Shown here: positions 52,614 through 61,722 of the stretch, piece by piece
Position numbering within the stretch: position 1 is the stretch's first letter
Layout: each line of letters begins with the position of its first letter
Assembly (NCBI RefSeq): GCF_022695595.1
Contig: NZ_CP074380.1
Span: 6,144,001 to 6,208,000, forward strand
Direction: 5' to 3'
Source: Streptomyces sp. MST-110588
GTDB taxonomy: Bacteria; Actinomycetota; Actinomycetes; Streptomycetales; Streptomycetaceae
DNA length: 64,000 nucleotides
Position numbers and translations under genes: made by a program
Notes under the pieces: generated by a model
What the model was told of the DNA's origin: nothing
The model's input: only the letters and a program-made list of their open reading frames with translations
Databases searched by the model: none

Positions 52614-55600
52614 ATGTCCTGGCTGTCCCGACTCAGCCTCGTACAACGGGGCCTGATAGCGCTGATGTCGATCGTGGCGATCGCCTTCGGCGCCATCGCG
52701 ATACCCCAGCTCAAACAGCAGCTCCTGCCCTCCATCGAACTCCCCATGGTCTCGGTGCTGGCGCCGTACCAGGGAGCGTCGCCCGACGTCGTGGAGAAGC
52801 AGGTCGTCCAGCCGCTGGAGGACGGCATCCGGGCGGTCGACGGCATCAAGGGCGTCACGTCCAAGGCCGGCGAGGGCTCGGGCGTGATCATGGCCCAGTT
52901 CGATTACGGCAACGACTCCAAGCGGCTGGTCGCCGACGTCCAGCAGGCCGTCAACCGCGCCCGCGCCCGGCTGCCCAAGGACGTCGACCCGCAGGTCGTC
53001 GCCGGGTCGACGGACGACATGCCCACCGTCGTGCTGGCGGTGTCCTCCTCGGACAAGGACCAGCAGACCCTCGCCGACCAGCTCAAGCGCAGCGTCGTGC
53101 CGGCCCTGAAGAACATCGACGGCGTCGGCCAGGTCACGGTGGACGGCGTCCAGGACCGCGTCGTCGCGGTCACCCCCGACGAGAAGAAGCTCGCCCGGGC
53201 CGGGCTGACGGCCGCGGCGCTCGGCCAGGCGCTGGAGGCCAACGGGGCATCGGTGCCCGCCGGTTCCTTCGCCGAGGGCGGGCGCAGCAAGACCGTCCAG
53301 GTCGGCTCCGGTTACACCTCCGTCAAGCAGATCCAGGACCTGACGGTCGTGCCGGGCGCCGGCCCCGGAGGACCGGGGGGAGCCGGCGGCGGTCAGCAGG
53401 CCAGGCCCGTACGTGTCGGTGACATCGCCACCGTCAAGGAGGAGCAGGCCACCCCCACCTCCATCACCCGCACCGACGGCGCGCCCAGCCTCGCCGTCAT
53501 GGTGACCATGGCCCAGGACGGCAGCGCGGTGGCCATCTCCGACGCGGTCAAGGACAAGCTGCCCCAGATCCGTGCCGACCTCGGCAAGGGCGCCAAGGTC
53601 ACGGTCGCCTCCGACCAGGGCCCGGCGGTCTCCCGGTCCATCGAGTCGCTGACCACCGAGGGTCTGCTCGGCCTGGTCATGGCCGTGATCGTGATCCTGG
53701 TCTTCCTGCTGAGCCTGCGCTCCACGCTGGTGACCGCCGTCTCCATCCCGCTCTCGGTCGTCATCACCCTGATCGTGCTGTGGACCCGTGACCTGTCGCT
53801 GAACATGCTCACGCTGGGCGCCCTGACGATCGCCATCGGCCGGGTCGTCGACGACTCGATCGTCGTCCTGGAGAACATCAAGCGGCACCTGGGCTACGGC
53901 GAGGAACGGCAGCAGGCCATCCTGACCGCCGTCCGCGAGGTCGCCGGCGCCATCACCTCCTCCACGCTCACCACGGTCGCGGTCTTCCTGCCGATCGGTG
54001 TCGTGGGCGGCATGGTCGGCGCCCTGTTCGGCTCGTTCTCCCTGACGGTGGCCGTCGCCCTGCTCTCCTCCCTGATCGTCTCCCTGACGGTCGTGCCGGT
54101 CCTGTCGTACTGGTTCCTGCGCGCCCCCAAGATCCCCGAGGGCGCCGACCCGGACCACCTGCGCCGCGAGGCCGAGGAGAAGGAGGCCCGCAGCGCGCTC
54201 CAGCGTCTGTACGTCCCCGTACTGCGCTTCGCCACCCGCCGCCGCCTGGTCAGCCTGCTGATCGCGGTCGCGGTGCTGGTCGCCACCTTTGCCATGGGCC
54301 CGCTGCTGAAGACCAACTTCTTCGACCAGGGCAAGCAGGACACCCTGAGCATCAAGCAGGAGCTGAAGGCCGGTACGAGCCTGGGCGCCGCCGACGCGCA
54401 GGCCAAGAAGGTCGAGAAGCTGCTGTCCGGCCTGGACGCGGTCCAGGACTACCAGGTCACCGTCGGCTCCTCCGGCTTCATGGCGGCCTTCGGCGGCGGT
54501 ACGGGCGCCAACCAGGCGTCGTACCAGGTCAAGCTGAAGGACGCGGCGGACTCCCAGAAGGTCACCGACCAGATCCGCAAGGGCCTGGACCAGCTCGGCA
54601 AGGGCATCGGCGAGACCACCGTCACCAGCGGCGGCGGCTTCGGCAGCCAGGACCTGAGCGTGGTGGTCAAGGCCGGCGACGCGAAGGTGCTGAAGAAGGC
54701 GGCGGAGCAGGTACGCAAGACGGTGGCCGGGCTCGACCACGTCACCGACGTACAGAGCGACCTGTCCCAGAGCGTGCCCCGGATCTCGGTGACGGCCAAC
54801 GACAAGGCGGCGGCGGCCGGTTACAGCCAGGCTGCCCTCGGCCAGGCCGTCGCCCAGGCGGTGCGCGGCACCACCAGCGGCAAGGCGGTCCTGGACGACA
54901 CCGAGCGCGACATCGTGGTGAAGTCCGCCCACCCGGCCACCACCGAGGCCGAGCTGAAGAACCTGGCCCTGCCCACTCCCGCCGGCACCGTCAGTCTCGG
55001 TGACATCGCCACCGTCCGCACGGTCGACGGGCCGGTCCGGATGACCCGGATCGACGGCGCGCGGTCCGCGACGATCACTGCCAAGCCGACCGGCGACAAC
55101 ACCGGCGCGGTCAGCGCGGACCTCCAGAAGCGGCTCAAGGCGCTCAAGCTCCCCTCGGGAGCCACCGCCGAGGTCGGCGGCGTCTCGCAGGACCAGACCG
55201 ACGCGTTCTCCTCGCTGGGCCTGGCCATGCTCGCCGCCATCGCGATCGTCTTCATGCTGCTGGTGGCGACCTTCCGGTCGCTGATCCAGCCGCTGATCCT
55301 GCTGGTCTCGATCCCCTTCGCGGCCACCGGCGCGATCGGTCTGCTGGTCGCCACCGGCACCCCCATGGGTGTCCCGGCGCTGATCGGCATGCTGATGCTC
55401 ATCGGCATCGTCGTCACCAACGCCATCGTCCTGATCGACCTGATCAACCAGTACCGGTCGCAGGGTTACGGTGTGGTCGAAGCCGTCATCGAGGGCGGCC
55501 GGCACCGGCTGCGCCCGATCCTGATGACGGCGCTGGCCACGATCATGGCCCTGCTTCCGATGGCCCTGTCCGTCACGGGCGACGGCGGCTTCATCTCGCA

Positions 55601-55796
55601 GCCGCTGGCGGTGGTCGTCATCGGCGGTCTGATCACCTCGACCCTGCTGACGCTGCTGCTGGTGCCGACGCTCTACGCGATGATCGAACTCCGCAAGGAG
55701 CGGCGGGCAAAGAAGAAGGCCGCCAAGCGGTCGGCGGGCGGCACGGCGCCGAAGTCCGGGGACCAGGCCCGTACCCCGGAGCCGGCGGGCGTGTGA
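52614..55796 (+). CDS. RND-family efflux transporter, AcrB/SwrC-like
   Basis: 1060 aa. The first membrane helix (LIALMSIVAIAFGAIAIP) and 11 further helices are grouped after residues 330 and 830. Large soluble loops carry PN/PC-type subdomains (DVDPQVVAGSTDDMPTVVLAVSS). The relay Asp pair is in IAIGRVVDDSIVVLENI. The layout is closest to SwrC/YerP, the HAE1-like single-component proteins of Gram-positives, rather than Gram-negative tripartite pumps. AGAGAG-type ribosome site (AAGAGAGACC). Substrate unknown; the two-component system next door may control it. Confidence 0.93.
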   Translation: MSWLSRLSLVQRGLIALMSIVAIAFGAIAIPQLKQQLLPSIELPMVSVLAPYQGASPDVVEKQVVQPLEDGIRAVDGIKGVTSKAGEGSGVIMAQFDYGNDSKRLVADVQQAVNRARARLPKDVDPQVVAGSTDDMPTVVLAVSSSDKDQQTLADQLKRSVVPALKNIDGVGQVTVDGVQDRVVAVTPDEKKLARAGLTAAALGQALEANGASVPAGSFAEGGRSKTVQVGSGYTSVKQIQDLTVVPGAGPGGPGGAGGGQQARPVRVGDIATVKEEQATPTSITRTDGAPSLAVMVTMAQDGSAVAISDAVKDKLPQIRADLGKGAKVTVASDQGPAVSRSIESLTTEGLLGLVMAVIVILVFLLSLRSTLVTAVSIPLSVVITLIVLWTRDLSLNMLTLGALTIAIGRVVDDSIVVLENIKRHLGYGEERQQAILTAVREVAGAITSSTLTTVAVFLPIGVVGGMVGALFGSFSLTVAVALLSSLIVSLTVVPVLSYWFLRAPKIPEGADPDHLRREAEEKEARSALQRLYVPVLRFATRRRLVSLLIAVAVLVATFAMGPLLKTNFFDQGKQDTLSIKQELKAGTSLGAADAQAKKVEKLLSGLDAVQDYQVTVGSSGFMAAFGGGTGANQASYQVKLKDAADSQKVTDQIRKGLDQLGKGIGETTVTSGGGFGSQDLSVVVKAGDAKVLKKAAEQVRKTVAGLDHVTDVQSDLSQSVPRISVTANDKAAAAGYSQAALGQAVAQAVRGTTSGKAVLDDTERDIVVKSAHPATTEAELKNLALPTPAGTVSLGDIATVRTVDGPVRMTRIDGARSATITAKPTGDNTGAVSADLQKRLKALKLPSGATAEVGGVSQDQTDAFSSLGLAMLAAIAIVFMLLVATFRSLIQPLILLVSIPFAATGAIGLLVATGTPMGVPALIGMLMLIGIVVTNAIVLIDLINQYRSQGYGVVEAVIEGGRHRLRPILMTALATIMALLPMALSVTGDGGFISQPLAVVVIGGLITSTLLTLLLVPTLYAMIELRKERRAKKKAAKRSAGGTAPKSGDQARTPEPAGV

Positions 55797-55873
55797 CGCC
55801 GGCCGTGGCCCGCATCCGGTAGCGCCGGGGTCCTTCGGTCCACGGGTGCTGCCCGGAGTGGGAACGACATGAG

Positions 55874-55907
55874 CGAGACCGCCGCCTCTTGGGAGGCGGC
55901 GGTCTCG
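55874..55907 (+). terminator. RND-gene terminator
   Basis: Perfect 15-bp stem CGAGACCGCCGCCTC / GAGGCGGCGGTCTCG with a TTGG loop, about 80 bases after the stop. Confidence 0.85.
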
Positions 55908-56374
55908 TCGTATCCGGGGGCGAGGGCACGGGAACTGTTGAGCCGGCTGACGCGGCGTCCGATTGAAGTGGCTGCCGATTTAAGCGCGTACGGCCGAAGT
56001 GGCGCTCGTCGGCGTTGTGGGGGCGGATTCCTGCGCGCCGGAGTGCGCATCCGTCCGTCGGGAGCGCGCGCCCTTCATACGACGAACGCCGCGCACGCCC
56101 CTTGTGCGCCGGTGGCGGCGGGCGGAAGCATAGTTAATTGTGAAAGTACCCCGGGTCCAGGGAAACGGCCGCGGTCGACGGAGGTAATGGACGGTATCCG
56201 GGTGGTAGGCCCTGGGCGAATACCGATGCCGGGGTGCGGGGACGGCCGGTCAGGCCGTCGGTCCCCTATCGGACGGGTAGTCAGGAGCCTTGAACCCTAT
56301 TGGTACTGGCCGATCGGCCGGCGGAGCAAGGGCGCGGTACGGCGATACCCGGCAAAAGGTAGGGGAGGAATTCC
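55908..56374 (+). promoter_or_regulatory. Long leader/promoter region before the prenyltransferase gene
   Basis: About 470 bases with no gene. GC is lower than in the coding DNA around 56080-56145, where the promoter is probably placed (AATTGTGAAAGTACC). A GGGGAGGAATTCC ribosome site precedes the ATG. Several inverted pieces occur (GGCCGGTCAGGCCGTCGG near 56240). A leader RNA structure cannot be ruled out. Confidence 0.4.
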
Positions 56375-57481
56375 ATGTCGTCTTTGCGGTCGGTTCCACG
56401 GATATCTGCGAGCACGACGTTCTCGGACTACGCGCTCACCACCGCCGCACGTCTCCTCGGCAGTGCGGGACTGGATGTCGAACAGGGCACGCGGGTACTG
56501 CGCACGATGCTGTCACCTTGGGGAGCGAGGCGGATCGGGACACGTCCCGACTGGCACTCCGACGTATGCGCCGACGGTTCGCCGATCGAGTTCTCCGCCG
56601 CCTTCGCGCGGGAGGGACTCCAGCTACGGGTGCTCGTGGAGGCCCTGCCGGACCGGCTGAGCACATCGGACGCACAGGAAGCGGCACTCGGCCTCACCCG
56701 TGGGCTGATCCAGGATTTCGGCGCCGCCGACAACCGGCTGGCGAGCGTCTCGGACCTGTTCCTGCCGAAGGAGGACCCGGCCGGCTTCGCCATGATGCAC
56801 GCCGCCACCCTCGCACGGACCGGCGGCCCCGAGTTCAAGGTCTACCTCAATCCGAACGCCGACGAGAGCATGACCGGTACCGAGCGGACGCGTGAGGCGC
56901 TGGACCGCCTGGGGTTCGAAAAGGCATGGACCGCGGTCGAGGAATACGCCCGCCGGGGATTCGACCTCGACAGGATCGTCTACTTCGGTCTCGATCTGAT
57001 CGACGGCCCCGAGTCGCGCGTAAAGGTGTACTTCCGCCATTACGACATCTCCCCGGCGGAACTCGACGCCCGAATGGAGATCTCGCTCCAGCACGAGGCC
57101 GGATTCCTGGGGGAATTCTGCCGTCGGCTGACCGGCAGCGACAGCGAGGTACGAGCCCAGCCGCTCGTCAGCAACCTGACGTTCACCACGGCCGGCGGGG
57201 ACACGCCGGTGTCCGCGACGGTGTACGTCCCGCTGTGGCTGCACACGGCCAGCGACCGGATCGTCCGGGACCGCGTCAGCTCGGTCATGGCTGACATGGA
57301 CCTGCCCGTCGGCAGCTATCAGTTGCTGCTCAGCCACATGGCCCGGCGTCCGCTCCCGGCCGGCCGCGGCATCCATACGTACGCCTCGGCACGCGTGCAG
57401 CACGGCCGCCCCCGTCTGACCACATACTGGTCCCCCGAGCTCTACGACCGGTACCCGCCCGCCCGCTACCAACGGGGGTGA
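56375..57481 (+). CDS. DMATS-type aromatic (indole) prenyltransferase
   Basis: 368 aa. The pattern across the protein (LLGSAGLDVEQGTRVLRTMLSPWGARRIGTRPDWHSDVCADGSPIEFSAAF; LRVLVEALPDRLST; DLFLPKEDPAGFAMMH; GGPEFKVYLNP; ARRGFDLDRIVYFGLDLID) matches bacterial tryptophan/indole dimethylallyltransferases of the ABBA fold. Arg/Lys/Tyr residues in these strands bind the diphosphate. It would add a C5 or C10 prenyl group to an aromatic substrate, probably an indole; the position is unknown. Strong ribosome site GGGGAGG. GTGA overlap with the aminotransferase gene indicates coupling. Confidence 0.88.
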   Translation: MSSLRSVPRISASTTFSDYALTTAARLLGSAGLDVEQGTRVLRTMLSPWGARRIGTRPDWHSDVCADGSPIEFSAAFAREGLQLRVLVEALPDRLSTSDAQEAALGLTRGLIQDFGAADNRLASVSDLFLPKEDPAGFAMMHAATLARTGGPEFKVYLNPNADESMTGTERTREALDRLGFEKAWTAVEEYARRGFDLDRIVYFGLDLIDGPESRVKVYFRHYDISPAELDARMEISLQHEAGFLGEFCRRLTGSDSEVRAQPLVSNLTFTTAGGDTPVSATVYVPLWLHTASDRIVRDRVSSVMADMDLPVGSYQLLLSHMARRPLPAGRGIHTYASARVQHGRPRLTTYWSPELYDRYPPARYQRG

Positions 57482-58725
57482 ACCGCATGCTGCCGCACGA
57501 AGCCTACCGGCCGCTGTTCGATGACGCGCAGGTCCGGCCCGGCCTGCTGCGGCAGCGATCGCCTCTTCGCTGGGGCGCCTGTCCGCCCGGCGTCATCCCG
57601 CTGACGGCGGCCGAGCCTGACTTCCCCGGGCCCCCGGTGGTCAGGGACGCCCTGATCTCGGCCGTCGCCGACGGCTATTTCCCCTATGCGTCACCCCTGG
57701 GATGCGATGAGCTGCGGGAGACCTTCTGCGAGGTGGCCCGGGCCCGTTACGGCATCACCGGCCACCCCGGGAGCGTGGTGCCCACTCCGGGCACCGCCGC
57801 CGCCCTGTGGGGTGTGGTGCACCTCCTGTGCGGACAAGGCGACGAGTGCATCCTGCTGGACCCCGTCGACCTGCTGTTCGGCCAAGCCGTCGACGCCGCG
57901 GGGGCCCGGCGGGTCTACTGCCCGGTCGACAAGAGCACGGGGCTGCTGGACGCGGACCGGCTCGCCTCGCTGATCACTTCCCGCACCGCCCTGATCTGCC
58001 TGTGCAATCCGCACAACCCGCTGGGCACGGTCTTCGACGAGAGGACCCTGCGGGCGGTGGCGGAGACGGCGGGCAGGCACCGGATACCGATCCTGTGCGA
58101 CGAGGTGTGGAACGAGATCGTCCACCCGCCCGGACGGCACATCAGCATGGCGAGCCTGGAGACCGGGAACAGCCGGCGCATCTACACGGTGACGGGCCTG
58201 TCCAAGACCTTCGCGCTGCCGGGGCTGCGGACGGGATTCGTGCTCGCCCCGACCCCGCGGGAGGCGGACGCCCTGCAGCTCACCTTCCAGCGCCTGGGCG
58301 CCGCGTACAGCATGACGCCCTTCAGCCAGGCCGGCGCCCTGGCCGCGCTGCGCCACGGCTGGCCCTGGAAGGACGCCTTCCTGGAACACCTGCGGGGGGT
58401 GCGGGACTACTGCGTGGACCGGCTGAACGCGATCCCGGGAATCACCTGCGGGCGCCCGGAGGGAACCTACGTCCTGTTCCCCGATGTCTCCGCCACCGGG
58501 CTGAGCAGCCGGGCGATGGGCGGCTTCCTGCTGTCCCGGGCGCGGGTGGCGGTGGTGCCCGGCACCCCCGAGTGGTTCGGCCCGGCCGCCGAGGGCAACA
58601 TCCGCATCAGCTACGCCACGTCCCGGGCGGTCGTGCGGGAGGCACTGGACCGCATCGCGGAGGCCGTCGAAGAACTCGTCACCGGCGGCCCGGCCGTACT
58701 CCAGGCCGCCGGGACGGGGCGGTAG
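57478..58725 (+). CDS. PLP-dependent class I/II aminotransferase
   Basis: 415 aa from GTG (VNRMLPHEAYRPLF). Fold-type I motifs: PTPGTAAALWGVVHLLCGQGDECILLDP, ICLCNPHNPLGTVFD, DEVWNEIVHPPGR, SKTFALPGLRTGFVLAP (PLP lysine in SKTFALPG), and EGNIRISYATSRAVV for substrate carboxylate binding. Could be an aminotransferase or a beta-lyase of MalY type. The substrate may be the prenylated amino acid made by the preceding enzyme, for example conversion to the keto acid. Four-base overlap with the prenyltransferase gene. Confidence 0.9.
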   Translation: MNRMLPHEAYRPLFDDAQVRPGLLRQRSPLRWGACPPGVIPLTAAEPDFPGPPVVRDALISAVADGYFPYASPLGCDELRETFCEVARARYGITGHPGSVVPTPGTAAALWGVVHLLCGQGDECILLDPVDLLFGQAVDAAGARRVYCPVDKSTGLLDADRLASLITSRTALICLCNPHNPLGTVFDERTLRAVAETAGRHRIPILCDEVWNEIVHPPGRHISMASLETGNSRRIYTVTGLSKTFALPGLRTGFVLAPTPREADALQLTFQRLGAAYSMTPFSQAGALAALRHGWPWKDAFLEHLRGVRDYCVDRLNAIPGITCGRPEGTYVLFPDVSATGLSSRAMGGFLLSRARVAVVPGTPEWFGPAAEGNIRISYATSRAVVREALDRIAEAVEELVTGGPAVLQAAGTGR

Positions 58726-58756
58726 AGCGCCGGGCGCCACCGCCCCCACCCGGACA

Positions 58757-60295
58757 TCAGCCGTGCAGCCACGCCTTGAACGAGCGCCACCAGGAGGTAC
58801 GCCTCCTGTGGGCGGGAACCGGCGGGGGCGCCACCGGCGGGAAGGGCACCGAGGGGAACGGCACCGACGGGAACGGCACGCGGGGCCCGGCAGCGGGTCC
58901 CGAACCGTTGCCGGTGGCGCCGCGCGCGGGGTGCCCGGCCGTCGCGGACGTCAAGGACGCCGCGGCCGTCGCGGGGGCAGCGGCCGGACCGGCGGACGCG
59001 GCGGAGTCCGTGGTCCGGGACGCGGTGAACGTCACCGGAAGGCTGGCCAGATGCCGGGTCATCCAGCCCGACGTCCAGCGCAGCTCCTCCTCGGGAATGC
59101 TCAGCCGTACGTCGGGGAGCCGGGACAGCAGGGCGTCGATGCCGGTGTCGGCGATGGCCCGGCCGATGTTCTGGCCGGGACACTCCTGGGGACCGCTGCT
59201 GAAGGCGAGGTGCGATCGGTTCCCGTGCAGCGGAACCGAAGGGTCGGGCCGTACGGCCGGATCGTAGTTCCCGGCGGCCAGGCACAGCAGCAGCATGTCC
59301 CCCGCCTCGACCTTCTGACCGCCGACCTCGGTGTCCACGGCGGCCCAGCGGCCGGGGACGGTCATCAGGGGCGGTTCGCTCCACAGCACCTGCTCCACCA
59401 CGTCGGGCAGGGTCATCTGCCCGCCGGCCAGCGACGCGTGACACCGGGGGTCGGTCAGCACCATCCGCAGGGTGCTCTTGAGCAGGTTGACCGTGGTCTC
59501 GTTCGCGGCGATCAGGATGACCCGCAGGTGGTTCCACACCTCCTCGTCGGTCAGCCCCGAGGAGTGGTCGATCAGCCAGGAGGTGATGTCGTGACCCCGG
59601 CTGCCGCGCTTGCGCCGTACGAGATCCGTGAGGGTCTCCACGATGAACGCGTTGCTGGCCACCGAGGTCTCGGTGCCCGCCACCATGTCCCTGCTGGCCG
59701 CGACCAGCCGCGGCCCGTACTCGTCGGGCATGCCCAGGAGCTGCGTCAGGACGAGCATGGGCAGGTGTTCGCAGAACTCCTCGGCCAGGTCCGCCTCCCC
59801 CCGCCCGGCGAACCCGTCGACCAATTGGTGTGTGAAGCGGGTGATGTGCCGCCGGATACCGCGGCGGTTGAAGCGCTCCAGGCTCTCGGTGACCGCCAGG
59901 CGCAGCCGGGCGCGCTCCTCACCGTCCAGGAACAGACAGACCGGCTGCCAGGCGATCATCGGGAGCAGCGGGGAATCCGGCGGCACCCGCCCTTCCTTGA
60001 ACCAGCGCCAGTTGCGGGAGTCGCGGCTGAACCGGGCGGGCGTACCGGCGACTTCGAGGATCTCGCGGTAACCGAGGACGAGCCAGGCCGGGAGGTCGCC
60101 GTCCAGGAGAACGGGTGCGACGGACCCGTGCCGGGCGCGCAGACGCTCGTACAGGCCCATGGGGTCCTCGGCCGCCTCGGGGCCGAAGAGCCGCGCCAGT
60201 CCGTCCGCGGCGCCGAACCGGTCGTGTGCCGGGCACTGCGGAGGGGGAGCGGATGCCCACGTGGTGCGGGGCTGTTCGGGGAAAGAGGAGGTCAC
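58757..60295 (-). CDS. CYP157-like cytochrome P450 lacking ExxR, with C-terminal extension
   Basis: 512 aa, about 100 more than usual. The I-helix is LIAANETTV and the heme-thiolate motif is FSSGPQECPGQ with Cys372. The K-helix ExxR is EQVLW (301-305), which removes the Arg; CYP157 proteins in Streptomyces are known for this. After residue ~428 comes an Ala/Pro-rich tail with PFPSVPFPSVPFPPV and a basic, Trp-rich end RRRTSWWRSFKAWLHG. It is the last gene of the conservon operon, overlapping cvnD by 4 bases (GTGA). Redox partner and substrate unknown; the convergent prenyltransferase pair is a possible link. Confidence 0.85.
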   Translation of the reverse strand: MTSSFPEQPRTTWASAPPPQCPAHDRFGAADGLARLFGPEAAEDPMGLYERLRARHGSVAPVLLDGDLPAWLVLGYREILEVAGTPARFSRDSRNWRWFKEGRVPPDSPLLPMIAWQPVCLFLDGEERARLRLAVTESLERFNRRGIRRHITRFTHQLVDGFAGRGEADLAEEFCEHLPMLVLTQLLGMPDEYGPRLVAASRDMVAGTETSVASNAFIVETLTDLVRRKRGSRGHDITSWLIDHSSGLTDEEVWNHLRVILIAANETTVNLLKSTLRMVLTDPRCHASLAGGQMTLPDVVEQVLWSEPPLMTVPGRWAAVDTEVGGQKVEAGDMLLLCLAAGNYDPAVRPDPSVPLHGNRSHLAFSSGPQECPGQNIGRAIADTGIDALLSRLPDVRLSIPEEELRWTSGWMTRHLASLPVTFTASRTTDSAASAGPAAAPATAAASLTSATAGHPARGATGNGSGPAAGPRVPFPSVPFPSVPFPPVAPPPVPAHRRRTSWWRSFKAWLHG

Positions 60296-60930
60296 CGTCG
60301 CTCCGGGGTCGTGGTGGTGAGGGCGTGCAGATAGCGCACGAGAGTCAGCAGACCCTCGCGGCTGGAAGCGCGTTCGCGGGCATCACAGTCGATCACCGGC
60401 ACCCCGTCGGGGATGTCCAGGGCCTCCCGCAGCTCGGACGCCGGGTAACAGGGGGCGTCCGGGAAGGCGTTGATGGCGACGATGAAGGGCACCCCGCGCT
60501 CTTCGAGCCGGCCCATCACATCGAAGCTGTCCTCCAGCCGCCGGGTGTCGATCAGGACCACGGCGCCCAGCGCTCCTTCGAAGAGCCCGTTCCACAGGAA
60601 CCAGAACCGCTGCTGGCCCGGGGTGCCGAAGACGTAGAGCACCAGTTTGTCGCTGAGGGTGATCCGGCCGAAGTCCATCGCGACGGTGGTCTCGTTCTTG
60701 CGCTCGACACCGGCGATGTCGTCCACCTCGGCACCGGCCTGGGTCATGATCTCCTCGGTGGTGAGCGGCTTGATCTCACTGACCGATCCGACCAGGGTGG
60801 TCTTCCCGACGCCGAAGCCCCCGACGATCACGACCTTCACCGCAGTGGTGACCGAAGCCGGCAGGGCGTCTTCGCACCGGGGGCCGACGACGGGTTCGGA
60901 GAGCCTGTAGTCAGAGATTTTGTAGTCCAT
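60292..60930 (-). CDS. cvnD: Conservon GTP-binding protein CvnD
   Basis: 212 aa. Small GTPase with P-loop GGFGVGKTTLVG, switch region DFGRITLSDKLVLYVFGTPGQQRFWFLWNGLFEGALGAVVLIDTRR, and the AINAFPDAP loop in place of NKxD. Typical CvnD-type/MglA-like protein. It overlaps cvnC by about 20 bases and the P450 by 4, so the order cvnA-B-C-D-P450 is a tightly coupled operon. Confidence 0.93.
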   Translation of the reverse strand: MDYKISDYRLSEPVVGPRCEDALPASVTTAVKVVIVGGFGVGKTTLVGSVSEIKPLTTEEIMTQAGAEVDDIAGVERKNETTVAMDFGRITLSDKLVLYVFGTPGQQRFWFLWNGLFEGALGAVVLIDTRRLEDSFDVMGRLEERGVPFIVAINAFPDAPCYPASELREALDIPDGVPVIDCDARERASSREGLLTLVRYLHALTTTTPERR

Positions 60931-61285
60931 GCATCACCGCCTCCAAGAGTTCCACGTCGGGCAGCGACTGGGTCAGGACCGACGCCCGGGCCTCGACATG
61001 TCCGCTCGCCAGGAGATCCGTGAGCAAGAGGATGATCACGCTGACCGGCAGATGGAGGTACGCGGAGATCTCGGCCACGGACAGCGGGTAGTCGCATATG
61101 CGTACCACGGCGGCGAGTTCGGGCTGCATGCCCGGACCGGCCTCGCCGCGGCTGACGATCAGTGTGACCATGTCCAGGCGGGACTGCCGGTCGGGCAGGT
61201 TCCGGCCGGAGGTGATGACGTAGAGCCGCTCGGGGCCGCCCTCTTCCCAGGCGCGTTGCTGTTCTTCCTGCTCCGGACCGCTCAT
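60911..61285 (-). CDS. cvnC: DUF742 protein CvnC
   Basis: 124 aa. DUF742 signature with ERLYVITSGRNLPDRQSRLDMVTLIVSRG and winged-helix-like VVRICDYPLSVAEISAYLHLPVSVIILLLTDLLASGHVEARAS. The start overlaps the cvnB stop (ATGA). Standard third component of a conservon. Confidence 0.93.
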   Translation of the reverse strand: MSGPEQEEQQRAWEEGGPERLYVITSGRNLPDRQSRLDMVTLIVSRGEAGPGMQPELAAVVRICDYPLSVAEISAYLHLPVSVIILLLTDLLASGHVEARASVLTQSLPDVELLEAVMHGLQNL

Positions 61286-61704
61286 GGGACCTGCCGGTCG
61301 GCGCGCGGTGGCGTGGTGAGGTGCTGGCCGATCCGGGCGACCAGGTCCCTCATCCGCTGCCCCATGAGGCCGGCGTCCACGTCGTCGTCGGCCAGCACCG
61401 CCAGATAGGCTCCGGCGCCTGCCGCCATCAGATAGAAGAAGCCGCCGTCGACCTCGACCACGACGAGTTTCATCCGGCCGTCACCCCGCGGGAACTCCGC
61501 GCCGATGGCCGCCGACAGGCTCTGCAGTCCGGCACAGGCGGCGGCGAGGCGGTCAGCGGTGTCGTTGTCCGCACCGAACTGCGCCATGCACAAGCCGTCC
61601 GAGGACAGCACCACGACATTACGGGTCTGCGGAACGCTGGATGCCAACTCCTCCAGCATCCAGTCCATGTTGAGCCGCTGCTTTGTCGCCACTTGCTCAC
61701 TCAT
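61282..61704 (-). CDS. cvnB: Roadblock/LC7 protein CvnB
   Basis: 140 aa Roadblock/LC7 domain: NMDWMLEELASSVPQTRNVVVLSSDGLCMAQFGADNDTADRLAAACAGLQSLS then GRMKLVVVEVDGGFFYLMAAGAGAYLAVLADDDVDAGLMGQRM. Such proteins modulate small GTPases such as CvnD. Lies 18 bases from cvnA. Confidence 0.94.
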   Translation of the reverse strand: MSEQVATKQRLNMDWMLEELASSVPQTRNVVVLSSDGLCMAQFGADNDTADRLAAACAGLQSLSAAIGAEFPRGDGRMKLVVVEVDGGFFYLMAAGAGAYLAVLADDDVDAGLMGQRMRDLVARIGQHLTTPPRADRQVP

Positions 61705-61722
61705 CCTTACTCGCTGGCTCGG

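Noticed and set aside
55869..56660. Small + gene starting MSETAASWEAAVSS after the RND transporter
   Set aside because: The start lies inside a perfect 15-bp terminator hairpin, has no ribosome site, and the frame overlaps the prenyltransferase gene start.
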